Assembly: GCA_012523575.1 (NCBI GenBank)
Contig: JAAYIF010000032.1
Span: 62,001 to 126,000, forward strand
Source: Clostridia bacterium
GTDB taxonomy: Bacteria; Bacillota; DTU086
Length of the DNA: 64,000 nucleotides
Direction: 5' to 3'
Below, in pieces: positions 9,183-18,147 of this stretch. Numbering within the stretch: position 1 is the first letter of the stretch; every line of letters starts with the position of its first letter. A program made the position numbers and the translations under genes. Below the pieces are notes generated by a model. It was not told where the DNA came from, made no database searches, and saw only the letters and a program-made list of their open reading frames with translations.

Positions 9183-9584
9183 TTGAACGAAGTTTTATAT
9201 AATGAAAAAGGTGTAATAAAAATTTCTCCGGAAGTTGTGGCTGTGGTGGCAGGTCTAGCGGCCACCGGGGTAGATGGTGTCGCGGGTATGAGCGGCGGTG
9301 TTGTCGGGGGCATTGCGGAGTTGCTGGGTTTTAAAAATCTTTCCAAGGGTGTAAAGGTTGATCTCAACGATACCACGGCATATCTAAATATTCATTTAAT
9401 TGTATATTTTGGGGTTAAAATACCGGAAGTGGCTTTTAAGGTTCAGAAGAAAGTTAAAAATGATGTTGAACATATAACGGGATTGAAGGTTAGAGAAGTA
9501 AATGTTCATGTTGAAGGAGTGCTCCCCAAAAAGGAGCAAAGTGAAGAAACAGCGGGTAAGGAAGAAGATAATGAAAATGATTAA
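9183..9584 (+). CDS. Asp23/Gls24 family envelope stress protein
   Basis: The sequence KGVIKISPEVVAVVAGLAA is the usual start of Asp23/YloU proteins, followed by the glycine-rich VDGVAGMSGG and a DLNDTTAYLNIHLIV strand. In clostridia this gene often lies next to nusB, as here. The precise function is unsettled; members are linked to envelope homeostasis. TTG at 9168 overlaps the GGGGG ribosome site, so TTG at 9183 is the likelier start. The C-terminal tail is charged and low complexity. Confidence 0.85.
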   Translation: MNEVLYNEKGVIKISPEVVAVVAGLAATGVDGVAGMSGGVVGGIAELLGFKNLSKGVKVDLNDTTAYLNIHLIVYFGVKIPEVAFKVQKKVKNDVEHITGLKVREVNVHVEGVLPKKEQSEETAGKEEDNEND

Positions 9585-9607
9585 CGAAATAGAGTGAAAT
9601 TATCTTT

Positions 9608-9665
9608 AGCCCTGGATTGATTTTGCTTAAAATATAAGCTGTCTCCAGGGCTTGTATTTATTTTA
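9608..9665 (+). terminator. Terminator between asp23 and nusB
   Basis: AGCCCTGGA (9608-9616) pairs with TCCAGGGCT (9644-9652), with an inner GCTTA/TAAGC stem, followed by a T-rich tail. It separates the carboxylase group from nusB. Confidence 0.75.
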
Positions 9666-9751
9666 ATGATGTTATGGTATTATTAAAGGACTTAAGAAGA
9701 ATAAATAAAAAATAAATTGGGATTCTGAAAAAACTGGAAGGAGCATAGGGT

Positions 9752-10177
9752 GTGAAAAGAAGGAAGTCCAGGGAAAAGGCGCTTCAAAGTTTATATCAAG
9801 CGGATATAGCGGAAATACAAATTGAAAAAGCCCTTAAAAATGTCTTTTCCGATGAAAGTCTGGACGCCGGCATCAGGGAATTTGCCCAAAGACTGGCACT
9901 TTGTACCTGGAAAAATAAAAATGAAATTGATGCTTACATTTCTAAATATTCCATAGGATGGAAAATGGAAAGGCTAGCCAATGTGGACAGAAATATACTA
10001 AGAATGGCGGTATGCGAAATGCTTTATGAGCCGGACATACCCTACAAAGTATCCATTGACGAGGCTGTGGAGCTGGCAAAAAAATACAGTACAGAAAAAG
10101 CGGCGGCTTTTGTAAACGGAATTCTAGACAGTGTTAAAAGGGAACTTGAGGAGAGGGGAGAGAAGGAGCAGCTTTAA
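9752..10177 (+). CDS. nusB: Transcription antitermination factor NusB
   Basis: NusB binds the boxA element of rRNA leaders with NusE (S10). The N-terminal RRKSREKALQSLYQAD and the C-terminal DEAVELAKKYSTEKAAAFVNGILD are diagnostic, and 141 residues is the normal size. The GTG start follows GGAAGGAG with 8-nt spacing. The stop codon overlaps the ATG of the following gene by one base (TAATG), suggesting coupled translation. Confidence 0.95.
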   Translation: MKRRKSREKALQSLYQADIAEIQIEKALKNVFSDESLDAGIREFAQRLALCTWKNKNEIDAYISKYSIGWKMERLANVDRNILRMAVCEMLYEPDIPYKVSIDEAVELAKKYSTEKAAAFVNGILDSVKRELEERGEKEQL

Positions 10178-11142
10178 TGGACCGGGAATTTTTTATTGGT
10201 ATTGATACAAGCTGTTATACAACATCGGTAGCGGTGTCTGACAGTAAGGGGAAGATAATATTTGATGAAAGAGTTCCTTTGAAAGTTCCTAAGGGTTCCA
10301 AGGGGCTTAAGCAGAGCGATTGTGTGCTCCAGCATGTGGAGAATCTTCCAAAGTTAATATTAAAATTAAAAGAATTAATTGATTTCGAAAAGGTCGGGGG
10401 AATTGCGGCCAGTGTAAAACCGCGGCCTTTGAAGGGGTCCCATATGCCTGTGTTTATGGTTTCCCAAGGGATGGGTATGTCTTTGGCATCTGTATTACAG
10501 GTGCCTTTTTTGCCTTTAACCCACCAGGAAGGTCACCTCATGGCAGGTATTTACTCTTCATGCTTTTTACCCAAAAGTGATTTTTTGGCGGTTCATTTTT
10601 CCGGAGGCACCTCTGAACTGTTAAAGGTAAAGGTTCGTGAAAAGGGGGATTTTTTAATTGAAATTCTCGGCCAAACCCAGGACCTTTATGCCGGCCAGTT
10701 TATTGACAGGGTGGGTATAAGCATGGGTTTGGACTTTCCGGCGGGCCCGGATCTGGAAAAAACGGCTAAACTTTGCAATAACGATATAGAGCTTAGGATT
10801 CCTTCCTCGGTAAAGAAGTACAATTTCAGTTTTTCCGGACCCGAGACCCTTGCTCAGCGCTTGATAGAGCAGGGAGAGGATTTTCCTACCATCGCCCGGG
10901 CCATTGAAATCTGCATTGCTAAAACCATTGAAAAAATAGTAAGGCGTGCAGTTGAGGAGCATGAAATTAAAGATGTTCTTTTTATTGGTGGGGTTATGGC
11001 AAACCAATTTATACAAAATTTGCTGAAAAAAAGGCTTGGGCACCCCGCTGTTGGGGCAATGCTGCATTTCTGCGAACCCCGTTACAGCACTGACAATGCT
11101 GTGGGAACGGCATTAATGGCTGTAAGGATGCTTGCAGGATAA
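10177..11142 (+). CDS. TsaD/Kae1-like paralogue (peptidase M22-type ASKHA protein)
   Basis: The fold is that of TsaD, the enzyme family that makes t6A37 in tRNA. The phosphate loop IGIDTSCYTTS (8-18), a metal-binding HQEGH (His116, His120) and a terminal TDNAVGTALM are visible. It differs from canonical TsaD in the His motif context (LPLTHQEGHLMAG) and is somewhat short at 321 residues. Such nusB-linked paralogues occur in clostridia alongside a true TsaD and have no settled function. The call is to the family, not to t6A synthesis. Confidence 0.75.
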   Translation: MDREFFIGIDTSCYTTSVAVSDSKGKIIFDERVPLKVPKGSKGLKQSDCVLQHVENLPKLILKLKELIDFEKVGGIAASVKPRPLKGSHMPVFMVSQGMGMSLASVLQVPFLPLTHQEGHLMAGIYSSCFLPKSDFLAVHFSGGTSELLKVKVREKGDFLIEILGQTQDLYAGQFIDRVGISMGLDFPAGPDLEKTAKLCNNDIELRIPSSVKKYNFSFSGPETLAQRLIEQGEDFPTIARAIEICIAKTIEKIVRRAVEEHEIKDVLFIGGVMANQFIQNLLKKRLGHPAVGAMLHFCEPRYSTDNAVGTALMAVRMLAG

Positions 11143-11211
11143 AATCATTAGAGCTAGAATAAATTAAACTATTTAATATTTGGCCTTTTGGGGAGGGGGG
11201 TTAGATGGTAG

Positions 11212-11505
11212 ATGGCTTCAAGGGCTTATTTTTTAATAAATGTTTCAGAAAACCTTGATAGGGACGGTTTTATAGAAGCAGCTTTGGAACTGGAAAGAAA
11301 ATTGGAAGTGGATTTCGTGGACCCCGTTGTGGGTAATTACGACCTTGTGGTAATGGTTGAAACCAACGGCAGCCTAGAAGACATGGCAGACAGCATAGCA
11401 AAACTGTCTTGGGTGAAAAAAATAGAAGTTTTAAAAACTGTGCCGTTACAGCGTAAAAGGAGTTTAACACCGTTGGAAATAGAATCCTTTTTAGGTGGTG
11501 CTTAA
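11212..11505 (+). CDS. Stand-alone Lrp/AsnC ligand-binding (RAM) domain protein
   Basis: At 97 residues it holds only the RAM-type alpha/beta domain of Lrp/AsnC regulators (RAYFLINVSENLDRDGFIEA, then VGNYDLVVMVETNG) and has no helix-turn-helix. Members bind amino acids or other small ligands as oligomers. It lies 2 bp before the nuoE-like gene and is probably co-transcribed, so it may sense a metabolite for this redox operon; that is inference. Confidence 0.72.
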   Translation: MASRAYFLINVSENLDRDGFIEAALELERKLEVDFVDPVVGNYDLVVMVETNGSLEDMADSIAKLSWVKKIEVLKTVPLQRKRSLTPLEIESFLGGA

Positions 11506-11507
11506 AT

Positions 11508-12002
11508 ATGGGAGAAAAAAGAACTGCCCTGGAAGGTATAGAGGATGTTATAGATGCAATTATAAAAAGGCATGCTGATAAGCGGGGTGCTGCTATCCCA
11601 ATCCTTCAGGACATTCAGAAGGAGTTGGGTTATATACCTAAAGCCGCTCTTTACAAAATCTCTCAATTGCCCGGTATGAATGCAAGCGATCTTTATGGAA
11701 TAGTGACCTTTTATTCCCAGTTTCGTTTACAACCCATGGGCGAAGTGATGATTCATGTTTGCCATGGGACTGCATGTCACTTGGCGGGAGCTGAAGAGAT
11801 TACCTGTGTCATTTGTGAGACTGCCGGTATTACCGACGGGGAAACCAGTCCGGACGGAAAAATTACCGTGGAAAAAGTTGCCTGCCTAGGCTGCTGCAGT
11901 CTGGCGCCCGTCATAACCGTTAATGGTGAAACCTATGGAAGGTTGACGCCGGAAAAAGCAAGGGAGCTTATTAAAAATATAAAGAAAGAAACAGAGAATT
12001 GA
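11508..12002 (+). CDS. NuoE/HydC-type [2Fe-2S] subunit
   Basis: This is a thioredoxin-fold [2Fe-2S] protein of 164 residues. It starts with a helical region (GAAIPILQDIQKELGYIP), followed by YGIVTFYSQF and the cluster ligands CHGTAC and CLGCC. NuoE proteins pass electrons from the FMN subunit in complex I, NAD-dependent formate dehydrogenases and bifurcating hydrogenases. The genes for NuoF-like and NuoG-like partners follow immediately. Confidence 0.88.
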   Translation: MGEKRTALEGIEDVIDAIIKRHADKRGAAIPILQDIQKELGYIPKAALYKISQLPGMNASDLYGIVTFYSQFRLQPMGEVMIHVCHGTACHLAGAEEITCVICETAGITDGETSPDGKITVEKVACLGCCSLAPVITVNGETYGRLTPEKARELIKNIKKETEN

Positions 12003-12054
12003 GAAAATACCTAAGCTTTATATTTCTGCCTTGGATTTAAGGGGAGAGTGAGAA

Positions 12055-13845
12055 ATGCACAATAAAAAAGCGGTTAAAGTCGGCTTAGCAAGCTGTGGAA
12101 TTGCTGCGGGGGCCAATAAAGTTTTCGATTATTTAGAATCCCATCTTCCTAAGGAAAAGGCTGAGCTTAAGAAAACCGGATGTATCGGTATGTGCTTTAA
12201 AGAACCTCTTGTGGAGATAAATGATGAAAAGGGCACTTTTATATACGGCAGTGTTGATGAAAAGAGAGCAGAAAGAATCATAAGGGAGCATTTGATACAG
12301 GGTAACCCCATAGAAGAATGGATTGTTTATTCCAATACCTTTGAAACGGAAGAAAGGGATTATCTTAAAAAACAACACAGAATTCTTCTTAAAAACAGTG
12401 GAAAAATTGATCCCGAGGATATAGACAGCTATCTTCAGGTGGGAGGATATGAAGGTTTAAAAAGAGCGGTTACGGCTATGTCCCCGGATGAGGTTATATT
12501 GGAGATCGAAAAAGCCGTGCTTAGGGGACGGGGCGGTGCCGGTTTTCCCACCCATCTGAAATGGAAGTTTACCCGTGAAGCCAAGGGTAAACCTAAATAT
12601 GTAATATGCAATGCCGATGAAGGTGATCCTGGGGCTTTTATGGACAGGAGCGTGCTGGAAAGCGATCCCCACAGTGTTTTAGAAGGGATGGCTATAGCCG
12701 CCTATGCCATTGGGGCTGAAAAGGGATACATTTATGTTCGGGCTGAATATCCCCTTGCCATAAGAAGGCTCAAAATAGCCATTGAGCAGGCCAGAAGCCA
12801 GGGATTTCTTGGTAGGGATATATTTAATAAAAACTTTAATTTTGATATTGAGATTCGGGAAGGAGCCGGAGCCTTTGTCTGTGGTGAAGAAACCGCCCTT
12901 ATGGCCAGTATTGAAGGACAGAGGGGAATGCCCCGCTTCAAGCCTCCCTTTCCTGCCCAAAAAGGATTATGGGGAAAGCCCACCTGCATCAATAATGTGG
13001 AAACCTTAGCTGCCGCTGCTAGAATCCTTTCCCAGGGTGCTGAAGTTTTCAGCTCCTGCGGCACGGAAAAGAGCAAGGGAACAAAAATATTTGCCCTTGC
13101 AGGAAAGATAAAACGGGGCGGCTTAATTGAAATTCCCATGGGTACAACCATCAGGGAAATAGTGTTTGACATAGGCGGAGGGATTTCTTCCCAAAAAGCT
13201 TTTAAAGCCGTACAAACCGGAGGACCTTCCGGCGGCTGTATCCCCGCCCATATGGCGGATTTAACCGTTGATTATGAGGCTTTAAAGGAAGCCGGCGCCA
13301 TAATGGGTTCCGGGGGCCTTATAGTAATGGACGAAGATACCTGCATGGTTGATGTTGCCCGCTTCTTTTTAAAATTTACCACCGGCGAATCCTGTGGAAA
13401 GTGCACCTTCTGCAGAATAGGAACATATCAGATGCTCCATATTCTGGACAGAATTTGCAGCGGGCATGGGGAACCGGAGGATCTAGAACTGCTTGAGGAT
13501 TTGGGAGAGAAAATAATCAAAGGTTCCCTCTGCGGATTGGGGCAGACGGCCCCCAATCCGGTGCTGACAACCATAAAATATTTCCGGGAGGAATATGAAG
13601 CTCATATTTATGAAAAAAGATGTCCTGCGGGTAAGTGCAGAGATCTTGTGGAGTACAGAATTATTCCTGAAAAATGTATCGGCTGCGGACTGTGTTCTAA
13701 AATATGCCCCGTTAATGCAGTGGAAGGAGTTAGAAAACAGCCTCACACAATAAATGTCCGGAAATGCATTAAGTGCGGAAGTTGTGCGGAAGCCTGCAGA
13801 TTTGATGCCATTGAAATAGCATCCGGGCTTTCGGAGGGGAGGTAA
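12055..13845 (+). CDS. NuoF/HydB-type NADH-binding flavoprotein with ferredoxin tail
   Basis: The subunit has 596 residues. The N-terminal 100 residues are a second thioredoxin-like [2Fe-2S] domain (Cys14, Cys42 and Cys46 visible). The core carries the NADH/FMN motifs GRGGAGFPTHLKWKF and CNADEGDPGAFMDR, then the [4Fe-4S] motif ESCGKCTFCRIG. The C-terminus adds two [4Fe-4S] clusters (CIGCGLCSKICP and CIKCGSCAEACR). This architecture is typical of electron-bifurcating hydrogenases, formate dehydrogenases and BfuB-type enzymes rather than respiratory complex I. It exchanges electrons with NAD(H). Confidence 0.9.
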   Translation: MHNKKAVKVGLASCGIAAGANKVFDYLESHLPKEKAELKKTGCIGMCFKEPLVEINDEKGTFIYGSVDEKRAERIIREHLIQGNPIEEWIVYSNTFETEERDYLKKQHRILLKNSGKIDPEDIDSYLQVGGYEGLKRAVTAMSPDEVILEIEKAVLRGRGGAGFPTHLKWKFTREAKGKPKYVICNADEGDPGAFMDRSVLESDPHSVLEGMAIAAYAIGAEKGYIYVRAEYPLAIRRLKIAIEQARSQGFLGRDIFNKNFNFDIEIREGAGAFVCGEETALMASIEGQRGMPRFKPPFPAQKGLWGKPTCINNVETLAAAARILSQGAEVFSSCGTEKSKGTKIFALAGKIKRGGLIEIPMGTTIREIVFDIGGGISSQKAFKAVQTGGPSGGCIPAHMADLTVDYEALKEAGAIMGSGGLIVMDEDTCMVDVARFFLKFTTGESCGKCTFCRIGTYQMLHILDRICSGHGEPEDLELLEDLGEKIIKGSLCGLGQTAPNPVLTTIKYFREEYEAHIYEKRCPAGKCRDLVEYRIIPEKCIGCGLCSKICPVNAVEGVRKQPHTINVRKCIKCGSCAEACRFDAIEIASGLSEGR

Positions 13846-13849
13846 ATTC

Positions 13850-16800
13850 ATGGGTTTGGTAAAATTAACCATTGACGGAATAGAAGTTGAAGTGGAAAGG
13901 GGAACCACAATTATTGAAGCTGCAAGGAGAGCAGGCATTGACATTCCCAGCCTCTGTTATGACCCAAGAATTGAACCCTTTGGTGCCTGTCGCCTGTGTT
14001 TTGTAGAAATAGAGAATTGTCCTAGACCAGTAACTGCTTGTTCCACGGAAGTATCCGATGGGATGGCTGTGAGAACAAATAGCAGTACACTCTTTGAAAT
14101 TAGGAAAACGGCCCTTGAACTTATCCTTTCCAATCACTACGGCGATTGTACGGCACCCTGCCGGAATGCATGCCCTGCGGGAATAGATATTCAGGGATTC
14201 ATAGCCCATATTGCCAACGGTGCTTATAATGAAGCTGCCAAACTAATAAAAGAGGAACTTCCCTTTCCTGCATCGGTGGGAAGAATCTGTCCAAGATTTT
14301 GTGAAGGAGAATGCCGCAGACAGATTGTAGATGAACCCATTTCCATATGCCTCCTTAAGCGATTTGCCGGAGATGAAGGGGACAATTCTTATCCAACAAA
14401 TTCTCTGTCCGATACAGGGAAATGTGTTGCGGTGGTAGGAGGAGGACCTGCGGGATTAACGGCGGCCTATTATCTTCGTCAGCGCGGGCACAGGGTTACT
14501 ATTTTTGAGGCTGAACAGGAACTTGGGGGAATGATGCGATATGGCATTCCCCGGTACAGGCTTCCCAGAGAAGTGTTGGATAGAGAAATAGAGCAGATTT
14601 TACAACTTGGAATAGAAGTAAAATGCGGAATGAAAATGGGAAGGGATTTTAACCTTCAGGATTTAAAGGAGCAGGGTTTTGATGCCGTGTTTATATCCAT
14701 TGGCTGTCAGGCGGATCAAAGGCTTTGTTTGGAAGGAACGGATAAACAGAGGGTTTATTCCGGGATTGAGTTTTTGAAAAATGTTGCCTACGGGAACAGC
14801 ATATCTATGGGGAAAAAGGTTGTGGTCGTGGGCGGTGGAAATACGGCAATGGATGCGGCAAGAACAGCTTTAAGACTGGGGGCTGAGGAGGTTTTAGTTG
14901 TATACAGAAGAACTGAAAGGGAAATGCCTGCGGAAAAAAGGGAAGTAGAAGAGGCCAAGGAAGAAGGAGTAAAGTTTGTTTTTCTCGCCAATCCGATAAG
15001 AATCCACTGTTGTGGCTCGGGAGTGGAAGCAGTGGAGTGCGTACGCATGGAACTGGGAGAACCTGATGCCAGCGGAAGGAGAAGGCCTATTCCCATTGAA
15101 AATTCCGAATTTCTGATTCAGGCCGATACGGTTATTATGGCATTGGGCCAGGGTATGGAAGAAGAAAGCCTTATGGGAAGCTCCGAAATAAAAACCGATA
15201 AAAAGGGTTTTATTGAAGTGGAGGCAGGAACATATAAAACTTCCGTGGAGGGGGTTTTTGCAGCCGGGGACTGCGTAACAGGTCCAAGTACCGTTGTGGA
15301 AGCAGTAGGATGTGGGAAAAAGGCTGCTTTGGCAGTGGATAAGTACTTAAGGGGCGAAGCCGTAATCCCGGAGCCGGAGCCTTACAACCTCAGTAAAGGC
15401 AGCCTTGAAGAGATTGACCCTGAAGAATTTAAAGATATTCCCCGAAAGCCAAGACAAAAAGAATCTCTTATATCCATTGAGAGAAGAAAAAACAGTTTTG
15501 ACGAGGTAGTGGAGGGCTTTTCTGAAAAACAGGCAAGGGAAGAAGCAATGCGCTGCCTTTCCTGTGGATGCAGTGAGGTTTATGAATGCAGGCTTAGAGA
15601 ACTTGCAACACAATACAAAGTGGAGGATAATAGATTTTTCAAAATTGCTGATTACAATCCATTGCTCAATGAAAATGAATTTATAGTAAGGGAACCCAGC
15701 AAATGTATACTGTGCGGCAACTGTATAAGGATTTGCCAGGAGGTTCAAGGGGTAAGTGCTTGGGGATATGTTAATAGGGGTCTTCAGACAGAGATTAAAC
15801 CATCCCTTGAATTGCCCCTTTCAAAAACCCAGTGCGAATTCTGCGGACAGTGCGTATCCACATGTCCCACGGCAGCTCTTTCGGTAAAAGTTCCACTGCC
15901 CAAACCGGCACCCTGGAAAACCAGAAAAACTGCTACGGTATGCCCCCACTGCAGTATAGGCTGCGAAATTGTGCTTAACACCACGGAATACGGGCTGGTA
16001 AAAGTAACATCATCCCTGGAAAATGAAATCAATGGGGGTAATCTATGCTTTAAAGGTGCCTTTGGGTACACCCTTTACAACAACTCTGATAAACGCATTT
16101 TGGCCCCCATGGTACAGGAAAAGGGCGGTTTGGTAAAAACATCTTGGGAAAAGGCGTATGACAGTGCAGCCAAGGGCCTTTCTAAAGCCATTAAAGAAGG
16201 AGAAGCCCAGAGCATTGCCTGCCTTATTTCACCAAAAATAACCAATGAAGATGCCTTTGCGGCTTTTAAATTGTGCAGGACGGTGTTGGGAACGGATAAA
16301 ATTGCGGTTCTAAACCCTGAACCGGAAAATCCTGTACCCTTTATGGAAAACAGCAGATTATCCATTTTTAAAGGTATGGAGGAGAGGGATTTTATCCTTT
16401 TATTGAATATAGATCCGACCCTGGACTATCCCGTTTTAGGAAATATACTGAGAAAAGCGGTTAAAAAAGGAACAGCCCAAATAGGAATTGTCAACAATAA
16501 ACCCACTGCATTGGATGAAATAGCGGCATATACCCTTCATATAAGCCCGAAAAAAATTGTAGATTTCCTGGAATCAATAAACCTGGCTTATGAAATTATT
16601 AAAGGGGAAAAGGAAGATCAGTTAAAAGTTCTGGAAACAGCTTTGAATAAAATTTTAACTAAACCGGAAAAACTTCTGTCAATTATTGCTAAATTAATAA
16701 AGGCAGAAAATCTCCTCATTCTCTATGATGGCAAAAGGACTAACGATGCTGAAATGGAGGCTGTTGAAGCCATTGCCAATGCCGTGGGTGGTGATTTTGA

Positions 16801-17242
16801 TGTGTTGTATCCCGCGGGTAATTACATGGGATTAATGAAATTAGGAATTATTAATAAGGAATCCAGTAGCAGGAAAATTTATGAAGATATAAAAAAGGGT
16901 AAAATTAAGGCTTTGTTTATCATTGCCGATGAAGATGGGGTGCCTGCAGAATACGTGGAATACATTGGGAATCCAGATATATTTTCCATTGTAATTACTC
17001 CAAAATATCAGGAGGCCCTTAAAAATGCAGGGGTTGTCTTCCCCGGAACAGCCTATCCCGAAACAAGGGGTAGCTTTGTAAATTCCGAAGGAAGGATAAG
17101 GCAGCTTAATAGAGCTTTTTTTCCCGTAAGCGGTAGGGAAGTGTGGGAAATTGTTTCGGCAGTTGCAGAAAAAATATCAGACAGCTGGGATTTAAACCGT
17201 TACGACGTTGTTTTAGAGCAGGTGAGAGGCTTGTTGAAATAA
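13850..17242 (+). CDS. Giant NuoG-GltD-molybdopterin-domain fusion oxidoreductase
   Basis: The 1130 residues hold, in order: a plant-type [2Fe-2S] domain (Cys36, 47, 50, 65); a NuoG-like Cys/His cluster region (HYGDCTAPC, 96-104); a GltD/NfnL-type domain with FAD site VAVVGGGPAGLTAAYY (193-208) and NAD(P)H site VVVVGGGNTAMDAA (324-337); two [4Fe-4S] clusters (Cys619-629, Cys662-672); and a molybdopterin-type [4Fe-4S] entry (CPHCSIGC, 698-705, and Cys733). The remaining 400 residues look like a NuoG-style degenerate molybdopterin domain. I see no Cys or Sec in the formate dehydrogenase catalytic context and no hydrogenase H-cluster motifs. It probably joins NuoE and NuoF as an NAD(H)/NADP(H)/ferredoxin-linked complex. 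Confidence 0.85.
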   Translation: MGLVKLTIDGIEVEVERGTTIIEAARRAGIDIPSLCYDPRIEPFGACRLCFVEIENCPRPVTACSTEVSDGMAVRTNSSTLFEIRKTALELILSNHYGDCTAPCRNACPAGIDIQGFIAHIANGAYNEAAKLIKEELPFPASVGRICPRFCEGECRRQIVDEPISICLLKRFAGDEGDNSYPTNSLSDTGKCVAVVGGGPAGLTAAYYLRQRGHRVTIFEAEQELGGMMRYGIPRYRLPREVLDREIEQILQLGIEVKCGMKMGRDFNLQDLKEQGFDAVFISIGCQADQRLCLEGTDKQRVYSGIEFLKNVAYGNSISMGKKVVVVGGGNTAMDAARTALRLGAEEVLVVYRRTEREMPAEKREVEEAKEEGVKFVFLANPIRIHCCGSGVEAVECVRMELGEPDASGRRRPIPIENSEFLIQADTVIMALGQGMEEESLMGSSEIKTDKKGFIEVEAGTYKTSVEGVFAAGDCVTGPSTVVEAVGCGKKAALAVDKYLRGEAVIPEPEPYNLSKGSLEEIDPEEFKDIPRKPRQKESLISIERRKNSFDEVVEGFSEKQAREEAMRCLSCGCSEVYECRLRELATQYKVEDNRFFKIADYNPLLNENEFIVREPSKCILCGNCIRICQEVQGVSAWGYVNRGLQTEIKPSLELPLSKTQCEFCGQCVSTCPTAALSVKVPLPKPAPWKTRKTATVCPHCSIGCEIVLNTTEYGLVKVTSSLENEINGGNLCFKGAFGYTLYNNSDKRILAPMVQEKGGLVKTSWEKAYDSAAKGLSKAIKEGEAQSIACLISPKITNEDAFAAFKLCRTVLGTDKIAVLNPEPENPVPFMENSRLSIFKGMEERDFILLLNIDPTLDYPVLGNILRKAVKKGTAQIGIVNNKPTALDEIAAYTLHISPKKIVDFLESINLAYEIIKGEKEDQLKVLETALNKILTKPEKLLSIIAKLIKAENLLILYDGKRTNDAEMEAVEAIANAVGGDFDVLYPAGNYMGLMKLGIINKESSSRKIYEDIKKGKIKALFIIADEDGVPAEYVEYIGNPDIFSIVITPKYQEALKNAGVVFPGTAYPETRGSFVNSEGRIRQLNRAFFPVSGREVWEIVSAVAEKISDSWDLNRYDVVLEQVRGLLK

Positions 17243-17298
17243 AAAAGGGATAGAGCCGGGGATATAGTTGGGAACTTAATTTTTAGGAGGTAGGTTTT

Positions 17299-18147
17299 GT
17301 GTCAGCAGGTATAATAGACGGAAAAGAAATTGCCGGGGAACTGAGGAATGAGATTAAAGAGAGGGTAAGGGTTCTTAAGGAGAAAAATATAATACCGGGT
17401 TTATCGGTAATATTGGTGGGAGACGATCCCGCTTCCCAGGTTTATGTTCGAAATAAAGAAAAGGCCTGTGAAGAATTGGGGATTAGATCAAAGACCTTTA
17501 GACTTCCCCAGGAAACCCGCCAGGCTGAAGTTATAGAACTAATAAAAAAATTAAATGATGATCCGGAAATTCACGGCATTCTTGTACAGCTTCCCGTTCC
17601 CAAACAAATCAACCCCGATGCTATCATAGAAGCCATTTATCCTGCAAAGGATGTGGACGGGCTGCATCCAGTGAATATGGGGAGGCTTATTCGGGGGCAG
17701 GAGTGCTTAAAGCCCTGTACTCCCCATGGCTGTATGGTTATGATCAAAAGAACGGGAATTGACATAAAAGGTAAAAAAGCCGTAGTGGTGGGCAGAAGCA
17801 ATATTGTGGGAAAACCGGTGTCCATAATGCTCCTTCAGGAAAATGCCACGGTAACCGTGTGCCACTCCAAAACCGTCAATTTGGACAAGGAAACCAGGGA
17901 AGCGGATATACTGGTGGTGGCCGTTGGCCGGCCGGAATTTATAAAAGGAGACATGGTCAAGCCCGGTGCCGTGGTGATAGATGTGGGAATCAATCGACTG
18001 GATAATGGGAAGCTGGTTGGAGATGTGGATTTTGAGAGCGTCTCAAAAATAGCCGGGTGGATTACCCCTGTTCCCGGCGGGGTCGGTCCCATGACAATTA
18101 CAATGCTAATGCACAATACGGTGGAGGCTGCGGAAAGAACGTGCTAG
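17299..18147 (+). CDS. folD: Methylene-THF dehydrogenase/methenyl-THF cyclohydrolase
   Basis: FolD interconverts 5,10-methylene-, methenyl- and 10-formyl-tetrahydrofolate, normally with NADP. The active-site [17 protein letters not shown], the [10 protein letters not shown] segment and [15 protein letters not shown] are all present. At 282 residues it is full length. GTG at 17299 follows a good AGGAGG. The position directly after the NuoEF-type complex suggests a link between one-carbon metabolism and pyridine-nucleotide balance; folD-xseA linkage by itself is common. Confidence 0.96.
   Translation: MSAGIIDGKEIAGELRNEIKERVRVLKEKNIIPGLSVILVGDDPASQVYVRNKEKACEELGIRSKTFRLPQETRQAEVIELIKKLNDDPEIHGILVQLPVPKQINPDAIIEAIYPAKDVDGLHPVNMGRLIRGQECLKPCTPHGCMVMIKRTGIDIKGKKAVVVGRSNIVGKPVSIMLLQENATVTVCHSKTVNLDKETREADILVVAVGRPEFIKGDMVKPGAVVIDVGINRLDNGKLVGDVDFESVSKIAGWITPVPGGVGPMTITMLMHNTVEAAERTC

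Noticed and set aside
13483-13944. 153-codon open frame on the minus strand
   Set aside because: It is antisense to the conserved ferredoxin tail of the NuoF-like gene and the start of the fusion gene; a coding shadow.
13850-17242. Fusion protein as a formate dehydrogenase or [FeFe] hydrogenase subunit
   Set aside because: I see no Cys or Sec in the formate dehydrogenase catalytic context after the TNEDAF segment and no H-cluster motifs, so neither name was given.
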